Positions 1 through 5,699 of a DNA stretch of 5,699 nucleotides are shown in pieces. Each line of letters starts with the position of its first letter. Position 1 is the stretch's first letter. The stretch comes from Bryobacteraceae bacterium. Lineage in GTDB: Bacteria > Acidobacteriota > Terriglobia > Bryobacterales > Bryobacteraceae. Location of the stretch: positions 1 to 5,699 of the forward strand of contig JASHSD010000848.1 of NCBI GenBank assembly GCA_030036985.1. Direction: 5' to 3'. The notes beneath the pieces were generated by a model. It did no database searches. It was not told the DNA's origin and saw nothing but the letters and a program-made list of their open reading frames with translations. The position numbers and the translations under genes were made by a program.

Positions 1-962
1 TAATCGAGCGGCAGGTGAGGCGCATGCTCTCCGATCCGCGGGCGAGCGAACTCGTCAGCAATTTCGCCGGGCAGTGGCTGCAGCTTCGCAATCTTGATGC
101 GACCTCTCCGGCAGTCGACCTGTTCCCCGACTTCGACGACAACCTTCGCCAGGCGTTAAAAACGGAAACTGAGCTGTTCTTCGCCAGCATCGTACAGGAA
201 GACCGCAATGTGCTTGATCTGCTGAACGCCGACTACACGTTCCTGAACGAGCGCTTGGCGCGGCATTACGGCATTCCCAACGTCTATGGCAGCGAGTTCC
301 GGCGCGTCCATCTGGGGCCGGAGTTTGACATGCGCCGCGGCCTGCTCGGCCAAGGCAGCATTCTGGCGCTGACCTCCAACGCCGATCGCACCTCGCCGGT
401 GCAACGTGGCAAGTGGGTTATGCTCAACATCTTCGGCGTCGTTCCTCCGGATCCGCCGCCGAACGTCAAAATCGAGCTCAAATCGGACGCCGGTAATGGC
501 GAGGTGCCCACCATGCGCGAGCAGATGGAGCAGCATCGCTCCAACCCGGTGTGCGCCTCCTGCCACAAGATGATGGACCCGATCGGCTTCGCCCTCGAAA
601 GCTTTGACACCATCGGAAGATACCGGACCACGGAACACGGCCGCACGCTCGATCTCTCGGGCCAGCTCGTGGACGGGGTCAAGTTCGTCGGCCCATCGGA
701 GCTGCGCCAGTCGGTTATGCGCTATTCTTCGCAGTTCATTCGGACGATGACCGCGCGCCTTTTGTCCTATTCGCTCGGCCGCGGCCTCGATAGCGGCGAC
801 ATGCCGACTGTCCGCCACATCGTCAGGGAGGAAGCGGCGAACAACAATCGTTTCTCATCGATGGTGCTTGGAATCGTAAAAAGCCCGGTGTTCCAGATGA
901 ATCAGGCGCCCGCGGATGTGACCGGGCGCAACAAGGCCAACCAGACTGTGGCCAGCAGGTAA
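1..962 (+). CDS. DUF1592/DUF1588/DUF1585 planctomycete-type cytochrome protein, C-terminal part
   Basis: This is the 3' part of a larger gene cut by the window edge. The frame is open from base 3 (I-E-R-Q before the GTG at 15), and that stretch already belongs to the domain, so the GTG is not the true start. About 319 residues are visible. Counting from base 3, the end of DUF1592 covers about 1-104 (FAGQWLQLRNLD, then YTFLNERLARHYGIP). DUF1588 covers about 110-208 (RRGLLGQGSILALTSNADRTSPVQRG region) and holds CASCH at bases 552-566 followed by MMDPIGFALESFD, a family hallmark and a haem c motif. DUF1585 covers about 222-300 (ending SMVLGIVKSPVFQM). Full-length relatives also carry N-terminal PSCyt/DUF1587/DUF1595 regions and a signal peptide, all upstream of this window. 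The family is thought to be exported and redox-active, but its reaction is unknown. It sits 25 bases ahead of its usual partner, DUF1552. Confidence 0.93.
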   Translation, partial: IERQVRRMLSDPRASELVSNFAGQWLQLRNLDATSPAVDLFPDFDDNLRQALKTETELFFASIVQEDRNVLDLLNADYTFLNERLARHYGIPNVYGSEFRRVHLGPEFDMRRGLLGQGSILALTSNADRTSPVQRGKWVMLNIFGVVPPDPPPNVKIELKSDAGNGEVPTMREQMEQHRSNPVCASCHKMMDPIGFALESFDTIGRYRTTEHGRTLDLSGQLVDGVKFVGPSELRQSVMRYSSQFIRTMTARLLSYSLGRGLDSGDMPTVRHIVREEAANNNRFSSMVLGIVKSPVFQMNQAPADVTGRNKANQTVASR

Positions 963-976
963 CTTTATTTCAGTTC

Positions 977-982
977 AAGGAG
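977..982 (+). promoter_or_regulatory. ribosome binding site of the DUF1552 gene
   Basis: AAGGAG lies five bases before the ATG at 988. It supports that start, which also places the twin-arginine motif at the very N-terminus. The 25-base gap after the previous stop shows no terminator or clear promoter, so cotranscription with the upstream gene is likely. Confidence 0.75.
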
Positions 983-987
983 AATCC

Positions 988-2337
988 ATGTTTTTAACGA
1001 AGAATCACCTCTCGCGTCGAACTATCCTCCGAGGTATGGGCGTCACCTTGGCGTTGCCCTTTCTCGACTCCATGGCGCCGGCGCAAACCGCTGTTTCGAA
1101 GACGGCGGCCAACGCTGCGCCTCGTTTCCTCGCCGTGGTTTCCTCCCACGGATGGTCCCCCACCTACTGGGCCGATAATCGCCCCGAGGTCCCCGCGACG
1201 GAAGGCCGTAACATCGGGATCGGCTTCATCCACAAGCCGCTCGAGCCCTTCCAGGATCAGTTGACCATCTGCAGCGGTCTGGACGCGTTCGCCGCTATGC
1301 CGCCCAAAGGAACCACGGGCGGCGATCATGCCCGTCTCGCGGCATCGCTTACCGGCGCCGTGCCAAAAAAAACCGGCGGTCCCGACATCCGGTGCGGCGT
1401 GAGCGTCGACCAGGTCATCGCTCAAAAGTACGGTCAGGAAACGCTGCTTCCCTCTTTACAGGTCGGCATCGAAGATCCCGGCTCCGCCACGGGCGTCTGC
1501 GGCTGGGGTTATAGCTGCGCTTATACGAACTCCGTCTCGTGGGCGGGACCGACGCGGCCCCTGCCGCACGAAGTCAATCCCGTAGTTATCTTCGAGCGCC
1601 TCTTCGGCGACGGCGCGACAGTCGAGGAGCGAGCTGCGCGCAGACGCGCCGGCGCCAGCGTCGTGGATGCGGTGCTGACCAAAGCGACCCGGCTCCAGCA
1701 GGATCTTCCCGCCAGCGACCGCACCCGCCTCAGCGATTACCTCGATAACGTCCGCGAAGTCGAGCGCCGCATGCAGCTCGCCGCCAAACGCACTACGGGC
1801 GCTCCGAGCATGGACATGCCTTTTGGACCGCCTCCGTCGATCGACGAGCACATCAAACTCATCTGGGATCTCCAGCTGCTTGCTTTCCAGGCGGACATTA
1901 CGCGCGTGTCCGCACTTCTCTTCTGCCGCGACGAAAGCTCAACGTCATATCCGGAGTCCGGAGTTCTGACGTCTAACCATCCCGCGTCGCACCACGGCGA
2001 GGACCCCAAACGCCGCGAGGATTGGGCGAAAATTAACCGGTATCACCAGAAGACCTTCGCTTACTTTCTTAAGAAGATGAAGGAGACGCCGGATGGCGAC
2101 GGAAACCTTTTGGATCACTCGCTCATTTTGTGGACCAGCAACATGGGCAACGCCAATCTGCACAGCCACACCAACGTGGGCCAGCTGCTGGTGGGCGGCG
2201 CCTCAGGAGCGCACAAAGCCAAACTTAACACCAAGGCCGAGGGTCCGACGTCCAACTTTCTGCTCTCCACTCTTCACATCATGGGAATTCCGAGCGAGAG
2301 CATTGGTGACAGCACCGGGCCTGTTTCTTTCTCTTAG
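988..2337 (+). CDS. DUF1552 domain protein, Tat-exported
   Basis: This complete 449-residue protein belongs to the DUF1552 family. The N-terminus has a twin-arginine leader, SRRTILR at residues 9-15 followed by a hydrophobic stretch (GVTLALPFL) and a PAQTA region, so it should be exported folded by Tat. Recognisable family segments are SSHGWSPTYW (52-61), GGDHARLAASLTGAVPKKTG (111-130), CGWGYSCAYTNSVSWAGPTR (171-190), the VNPVVIFERLFGDG stretch (196-209), a helical region with YLDNVREVERRM (251-262), SHHGEDPKRREDWAKINRYH (334-353), LLDHSLILWTSNMGNANLHSH (374-394) and the terminal MGIPSESIGDSTG. The His/Asp-rich segments recall the related DUF1501 proteins, which resemble the alkaline phosphatase/sulfatase superfamily; shared metal chemistry is inference only. 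Six cysteines are visible (95, 136, 171, 177, 313 and none in CxxCH form beyond these), so it is not itself a c-type cytochrome. DUF1552 genes commonly follow DUF1592 genes, as here. The function is unknown. Confidence 0.93.
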   Translation: MFLTKNHLSRRTILRGMGVTLALPFLDSMAPAQTAVSKTAANAAPRFLAVVSSHGWSPTYWADNRPEVPATEGRNIGIGFIHKPLEPFQDQLTICSGLDAFAAMPPKGTTGGDHARLAASLTGAVPKKTGGPDIRCGVSVDQVIAQKYGQETLLPSLQVGIEDPGSATGVCGWGYSCAYTNSVSWAGPTRPLPHEVNPVVIFERLFGDGATVEERAARRRAGASVVDAVLTKATRLQQDLPASDRTRLSDYLDNVREVERRMQLAAKRTTGAPSMDMPFGPPPSIDEHIKLIWDLQLLAFQADITRVSALLFCRDESSTSYPESGVLTSNHPASHHGEDPKRREDWAKINRYHQKTFAYFLKKMKETPDGDGNLLDHSLILWTSNMGNANLHSHTNVGQLLVGGASGAHKAKLNTKAEGPTSNFLLSTLHIMGIPSESIGDSTGPVSFS

Positions 2338-2347
2338 CGCCGACTCT

Positions 2348-2353
2348 GTGGAG
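2348..2353 (+). promoter_or_regulatory. ribosome binding site deciding the ankyrin gene start
   Basis: GTGGAG lies six bases before the ATG at 2360. The reading frame stays open upstream to about 2093, inside the DUF1552 gene, but this site plus the signal peptide that begins at 2360 selects the downstream start. Confidence 0.65.
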
Positions 2354-2359
2354 AATTGT

Positions 2360-4066
2360 ATGCGACGATCGTTATTTCTGATTGTCCTGCTGGCGATGCC
2401 GGCGGCGGACTTCGCGCAGAGTCCGTCTCCGGTAAAGGCCGCTCCCGCGGCGGCGACGAAGGCCGCGCCGGTGGTTCTGGCCGACCCCGCGCCCAGCCCT
2501 GTCGCCGACGCCGCGATGAAGGGGGATCTGGCCCGTGTTCGGGCTCTGATCGCAAACAAGACCGACGTGAACGCTGCGCAACCGGACGGCTCGACCGCGC
2601 TTCACTGGGCCGCTCATTTCGATAACATCGAGATGGCCGTCGTTCTTCTCAAGGCCGGAGCCAATCCAAAGGCCGCCACTCGTCTCGGCGCCACGCCTCT
2701 TTATCTCGCCAGTGTCAATGGCAACGCGGCGATGATCGAGAAGCTTCTGGCGGCCGGCGCGGATCCGAATGACAACATTCTGGAGCACGGCGAGACGCCG
2801 CTGATGTTTGCGGCGCGATCGGGCAGCGTCGAGAGCGTCCGGCTGCTCCTCAATGCGGGAGCCAAACCCGCTGTCACCGAGACACGCGAGGGTACGGCGG
2901 CCCTGAGTTGGGCGGCCGAGGAGAATCACGCTCAGATCGTTGCGTTGCTGCTCGACCATGGCGCGGCCGCGGACGCGCGATCCACTCCCGTCGTGCCTCG
3001 CGCAAGGCCGCAGCGCCGCCGCCCACCCGTCAAGAACGAGGTAACGAAGAAAGACGAGGGAGCAGTTCTGCAGGCTGCCGCCCAGAAGATACTCGACGAT
3101 GCAGCGGCCGCTCTTCCGCCCGATGCGAATGCGACCGGGGGCGTGACAGCTCTCATGCTGGCGGTGCGCGAGGGCGCCATGGAGACGGTGAAGGTTCTGC
3201 TCGATCACGGCGCGCCGATTAACGAGACCTCGGCCAACGGCAGCACGGCCCTTCTGGTCGCTCTGGAGAATGGCGACGCTCCGATGGCCCGGTTTCTGAT
3301 TGAGCGCGGCGCCGATATCAATCTCGCTAACGCCAAGGGATGGACTCCGCTCTATATGGCGATCAAGGCCCGCAACATGGAAGAGGGCACGATGCCCAAC
3401 CCCACGATCGACAAAGCCGGCATGCTGGAAGTCATCCGGATGATGCTCGACCGCAACGTCGACGTGAATGCAAGGCTGAAAGCCGACACCGAGATTCATA
3501 ACGGTATCGCGGCCACGTGGCTGCGCGAAGGCGGAGCAACTGCATTCCTGCGCGCTTCCGCCTCCGCCGATCTCGAAGTCATGAAGCTGTTATTGGCGCA
3601 CGGCGCCGATCCGAAAATCAACGCCTCGGACGGGACCACAGCTCTGATGGCCCTCTCGGGAGTGGGATTCACGCAGGGCTTCATGCACGACTTCGGCCCG
3701 CCGGAACAATCTCTCGAAGCGCTGCACCTGCTGCTCGACATCGGCTTCGATGTCAACGCGCACACCGTAGACGGCGTCACCGCGCTGCACGGCGCCGCCA
3801 ACAAGAATTTCGCCGCGGCGATCCAACTTCTGGTTGACCGAGGAGCCGATCTGACCGCGGTCAGCCACCGCGTCGGCCCGTTCGAACTCGGCGGCAACTC
3901 CGGCAAAACGGTGCTCGACTGGGCGACCGGCGTGTCGGTCGCCATGCAGTCGCCTGTCTATCACCCGGATTCCGTTGCCATGGTGTTGAAGCTGATGAAG
4001 GAGAAGAACATTCCCATCAAGACCTTCAACACCACCAAAGGAGGTTTGGGCAGCGGCGGCAATTGA
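2360..4066 (+). CDS. exported ankyrin-repeat protein
   Basis: This complete protein has 568 residues from the ATG at 2360. A Sec signal peptide (RR, then LFLIVLLAMPAA, probable cleavage near DFA-Q at 19/20) is followed by an Ala/Pro-rich stretch to about residue 46. Ankyrin repeats follow at about 47-73, 76-105, 109-138, 144-173, 177-206, 260-289, 293-322, 326-371, 392-421, 425-467 and 471-500, with a partial repeat from about 514 (GKTVLDWATG). Typical motifs are GSTALHWAA, ATPLYLAS, LLLAHGADP and GVTALHGAA. Two repeats carry insertions (about 341-353 and 434-450). A charged Pro/Arg-rich linker at about 205-259 splits the array into blocks of five and six. Ankyrin arrays are protein-binding surfaces, so a scaffold or chaperone role for the exported cytochromes is plausible inference. 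No catalytic motif is visible. It starts 22 bases after the DUF1552 stop and ends 15 bases before the next gene. The open frame extending upstream to 2093 was rejected because the signal peptide would then be internal. Confidence 0.92.
   Translation: MRRSLFLIVLLAMPAADFAQSPSPVKAAPAAATKAAPVVLADPAPSPVADAAMKGDLARVRALIANKTDVNAAQPDGSTALHWAAHFDNIEMAVVLLKAGANPKAATRLGATPLYLASVNGNAAMIEKLLAAGADPNDNILEHGETPLMFAARSGSVESVRLLLNAGAKPAVTETREGTAALSWAAEENHAQIVALLLDHGAAADARSTPVVPRARPQRRRPPVKNEVTKKDEGAVLQAAAQKILDDAAAALPPDANATGGVTALMLAVREGAMETVKVLLDHGAPINETSANGSTALLVALENGDAPMARFLIERGADINLANAKGWTPLYMAIKARNMEEGTMPNPTIDKAGMLEVIRMMLDRNVDVNARLKADTEIHNGIAATWLREGGATAFLRASASADLEVMKLLLAHGADPKINASDGTTALMALSGVGFTQGFMHDFGPPEQSLEALHLLLDIGFDVNAHTVDGVTALHGAANKNFAAAIQLLVDRGADLTAVSHRVGPFELGGNSGKTVLDWATGVSVAMQSPVYHPDSVAMVLKLMKEKNIPIKTFNTTKGGLGSGGN
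2498..3859 (+). repeat. coding ankyrin repeat array (about 11 units)
   Basis: These are protein-level repeats of about 33 residues with the pattern G-x-T-A/P-L-x-x-A-A, a helix pair ending in L-L-x-x-G-A-x-x-x, and a hairpin. The DNA copies have diverged, so this is an old array and not a recent tandem DNA repeat. The array is broken at 2972-3136 by a non-ankyrin linker. Confidence 0.8.
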
Positions 4067-4081
4067 CCCCGGGAACAATTG

Positions 4082-4810
4082 ATGAAGATCAGCCTTATAT
4101 GCGGCATCCTCGCGGGGGCCGCATTTTTGTTTGAGATGTCCGCATCGGGCTCGGGCCTGACCGTGCTCGATAAGGTCTACAGCGCAGAGCAGGCCCGGCG
4201 CGGAGCGGACGAATACGATCAGCACTGCGCGCCATGCCACGAAGGCGCGGAACCCGATGCGCCCCCGCCCAAGGGTCAGGTCTTTATCGATCGCTGGCGG
4301 GAGGCCCCGCTCGCTTTGCTGTTCACCCACATCAGCACCAACATGCCGGGCAACGCTCCCGGCAGCCTGAGCGAATCCGTCTATCTCGACATTCTGGCGT
4401 ACCTGCTGCGCGAGAACGGCTACCCCGCCGGGAACAGCGATCTCACGGCCGACAAACTGGGCAGCGTTCTGCTGGTCGGCCCCGGCGGCCCGCAACCCCT
4501 CCCGCCAGATGCCGGGGTTCGCGTGGTGGGCTGCCTCATAGCGGATGGCTCCGGCGGGTGGCAACTCACGGCGGCTCCCGCTCCCGCGCGCGTGCGGGAA
4601 ATCGATCAGACCACGCCTCAGGAACTGGCCATTTCCGCCGCGGTGGAGCCGGGCGTTGCCGTCTATCGGCTGCGCGACGCCTCGGACTTTCATGCGGAGA
4701 CACTGAAAGGCCGGAAAGTACAAGTCAAAGGGACCCTGAACGAAGTCGCCGGTAAGCCGACAGTCGGCGTGCAGTCGCTCGAAGCCGCGGGAGGCGCTTG
4801 TGGCAAATAA
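4082..4810 (+). CDS. small c-type cytochrome with extra C-terminal domain (first paralogue)
   Basis: This 242-residue protein starts at ATG 4082. A TTG directly before it at 4079 is an alternative start. The ribosome site is weak (GGGAA at 4071-4075). A Sec leader (ISLICGILAGAAFLFEM) leads into a monohaem cytochrome c domain at about 28-118 with CAPCH at 49-53; the likely axial methionine is M88 in TNMPG, and DILAYLLRENGYPAGN marks the last helix. A conserved hinge, LLVGPGGPQPLPP (130-142), joins it to a domain of about 97 residues beginning at V146 (VRVVGCL) with strand-like segments (YRLRD, GRKVQVKGTL) and ending in C240-G-K. That domain looks like a small beta-barrel of the OB type seen in acidobacterial exported proteins, which is inference. 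Behind CxxCH it has an acidic/proline loop (EGAEPDAPPPKG) where its neighbour has the usual GPNLDGGG. It probably carries electrons in the periplasm. It overlaps the next gene by 11 bases. Confidence 0.9.
   Translation: MKISLICGILAGAAFLFEMSASGSGLTVLDKVYSAEQARRGADEYDQHCAPCHEGAEPDAPPPKGQVFIDRWREAPLALLFTHISTNMPGNAPGSLSESVYLDILAYLLRENGYPAGNSDLTADKLGSVLLVGPGGPQPLPPDAGVRVVGCLIADGSGGWQLTAAPAPARVREIDQTTPQELAISAAVEPGVAVYRLRDASDFHAETLKGRKVQVKGTLNEVAGKPTVGVQSLEAAGGACGK
4789..4794 (+). promoter_or_regulatory. ribosome binding site deciding a GTG start
   Basis: GGGAGG lies five bases before GTG 4800, inside the end of the preceding cytochrome gene. It supports the GTG start and the 11-base overlap, and suggests that the two cytochromes are translationally coupled. 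Confidence 0.7.
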
Positions 4811-5546
4811 ACTCAGGTTTGTCGCGGCAGCGTTGGTAACGCTTACGGCTGTGGCAGCCGATTCGCCGCGTACGGTGCTGGATGGCGTCTACACCGCGGC
4901 GCAGGCCGCGCGCGGGCAAGTTGCTTACGACCGCTCCTGCAGCGGCTGCCACGGCCCCAATCTCGACGGCGGCGGCCAGGCGCGGCCGCTGCACACAATG
5001 CTTTTTCTCGATGTCTGGCGCGAAGATTATCTTTTGAGCCTGTTTCAGTACATGCGTACCCGGATGCCGCCCGGCAAACTGGAAGGTACGCTTCCGGAGC
5101 GCGATTACATCGATATTCTCGCCTACGTGCTGCAGGTGAACCAGTTCCCCGCCGGCAATCAGGAGCTGACCCGGCAGGCGCTGGACACGACGCTTCTCGT
5201 CGGCCCCGACGGCCCGCAGCCGCTGCCTCCGAGCGCAACGGTCCGCGCGGCGGGATGCTTCACGCACCCCGACGCCGATACCTGGAGCCTGACGCGCGCC
5301 ACATCCGCCGCGCGGGTGCGCGACGCGTCCGACACGGACGACAAGGAACTCAAACTCTCCGCCGAAGCGCCTCTCGGCGCCCGCAGCTTTCGTCTGAGCA
5401 ATCTGGACGACGGTCACACCGAAGCGGAACTGACGGCTCTCATCGGACAGAAGGTGCAGGCTAAGGGAGTTCTGAATGGAGAGGGGGACACGGCTCGCAT
5501 TTACGTTCTCTCCCTGCGGAGCGTCGGCCCGACGTGCGACAAATGA
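4800..5546 (+). CDS. small c-type cytochrome with extra C-terminal domain (second paralogue)
   Basis: This 248-residue protein starts at GTG 4800. A Sec leader (LRFVAAALVTLTAVAA, cleavage near residue 20) is followed by a monohaem cytochrome c domain with CSGCH at 47-51, then GPNLDGGG, FLDVWRED (69-76), a likely axial M89 in TRMPPGKL, and DILAYVLQVNQFPAGN. The hinge LLVGPDGPQPLPP (132-144) leads to a domain from about 148 (VRAAGCF, C153) to the end (C246-D-K), containing SFRLSNLDD and IGQKVQAKGVLNG. From VLD to the GC of the hinge, about half of the positions match the preceding protein by eye, in the same order, so the two arose by tandem duplication. This copy has the more canonical class I cytochrome sequence. 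It is probably a periplasmic electron carrier; its partner proteins are not known. The start overlaps the upstream stop, implying coupled expression. Confidence 0.92.
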   Translation: MANKLRFVAAALVTLTAVAADSPRTVLDGVYTAAQAARGQVAYDRSCSGCHGPNLDGGGQARPLHTMLFLDVWREDYLLSLFQYMRTRMPPGKLEGTLPERDYIDILAYVLQVNQFPAGNQELTRQALDTTLLVGPDGPQPLPPSATVRAAGCFTHPDADTWSLTRATSAARVRDASDTDDKELKLSAEAPLGARSFRLSNLDDGHTEAELTALIGQKVQAKGVLNGEGDTARIYVLSLRSVGPTCDK

Positions 5547-5555
5547 AGGTGAATT

Positions 5556-5559
5556 GGAG
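5556..5559 (+). promoter_or_regulatory. ribosome binding site of the flavoprotein gene
   Basis: GGAG lies nine bases before ATG 5569 in the 22-base gap after the second cytochrome. The gap holds no terminator, so this gene may be read from the same transcript. Confidence 0.55.
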
Positions 5560-5568
5560 AATAGAATC

Positions 5569-5699
5569 ATGGCAAGCGTAACCGGTATAGCTCCGCATGC
5601 AGGCGAGGAAATCGACGCGGGCGAACTCCTGAATCGAGCCCGAAAGCTGCGGCCGATGGTCGAACAACAGGCGGACGAGACAGAGCGGCTGACCCATAT
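5569..5699 (+). CDS. acyl-CoA dehydrogenase-fold flavoprotein, N-terminal fragment
   Basis: The frame is open from ATG 5569 to the window edge, giving 43 full codons. The visible segment runs MASVTGIAPHAGEEID and then ELLNRARKLRPMVEQQADET and ERLTH. The pattern of L-x-x-R-A-R-x-L-R-P, then a glutamine/alanine-rich helix and E-T-E-R, is typical of the first helix in group D acyl-CoA dehydrogenase-like flavin monooxygenases (the HsaA and 4-hydroxyphenylacetate hydroxylase-like group), as well as some true acyl-CoA dehydrogenases. No signal peptide is present, so it is cytoplasmic, unlike its upstream neighbours. The FAD and substrate sites lie beyond the window, so the reaction and substrate cannot be told. 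A role in aromatic or steroid catabolism is possible but unproven. Confidence 0.72.
   Translation, partial: MASVTGIAPHAGEEIDAGELLNRARKLRPMVEQQADETERLTH

Noticed and set aside
15..17. GTG as the start of the first gene
   Set aside because: The frame continues to the window edge and the residues before it match the DUF1592 pattern, so the gene is truncated by the window.
2093..2359. Upstream extension of the ankyrin frame into the DUF1552 gene
   Set aside because: It would bury the signal peptide 89 residues in, overlaps well-conserved DUF1552 sequence, and the ribosome site before 2360 fits the shorter form.
2372..3499. Long open frame on the - strand, 375 codons
   Set aside because: It lies wholly opposite the ankyrin gene, is rich in Arg/Gly/His as expected for the complement of GC-rich coding DNA, and shows no recognisable domain.
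4067..4081. CCCGGG and CAATTG palindromes as a terminator or operator
   Set aside because: Each is only six bases, without a stable stem-loop or T run, in a 15-base gap between genes that probably share a transcript.
3590..4723. Long open frame on the - strand, 377 codons
   Set aside because: It runs opposite the ends of two well-supported genes and has no family motif; long antisense frames are common at this base composition.
4725..5570. Open frame of 281 codons on the - strand
   Set aside because: It is antisense to the second cytochrome, whose haem motif and signal peptide establish the + strand as coding.

Overview
All genes in this window lie on the + strand, tightly packed in what looks like one operon-like run. 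The DNA is GC-rich. It holds six coding regions: the 3' end of a planctomycete-type cytochrome protein (DUF1592/DUF1588/DUF1585), a Tat-exported DUF1552 protein, an exported ankyrin-repeat protein, two tandem paralogous small c-type cytochromes with an extra C-terminal domain, and the first 43 codons of an acyl-CoA dehydrogenase-fold flavoprotein. Gaps between genes are 25, 22, 15, -11 and 22 bases. No stretch over 300 bases lacks a gene, and I saw no tRNA, rRNA, mobile element, CRISPR array or convincing terminator.

The DUF1592-DUF1552 pair followed by ankyrin and cytochrome c genes is, from general knowledge, typical of soil Acidobacteriota, with related sets in Planctomycetota, Verrucomicrobiota, Myxococcota and some Gammaproteobacteria. 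My best guess is an acidobacterium, probably uncultured, held with moderate confidence because no phylogenetic marker gene is present.

Layout: 1-962 DUF1592-family C-terminus with a CxxCH motif; 988-2337 DUF1552 protein with a twin-arginine leader; 2360-4066 ankyrin protein with a Sec leader and about 11 repeats interrupted by a charged Pro/Arg-rich linker; 4082-4810 and 4800-5546 the cytochrome pair, overlapping by 11 bases; 5569-5699 the start of the flavoprotein.

The four complete products all carry export signals, and three of the first five products have haem c motifs. The sequence therefore suggests an extracytoplasmic redox assembly in which the ankyrin protein could act as scaffold and the small cytochromes as electron carriers. 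The substrate is unknown. The last gene is probably cytoplasmic and may belong to a neighbouring catabolic segment. The system as a whole has no established function that I know of, and the paired cytochromes with their two-cysteine C-terminal domain are the most distinctive part.
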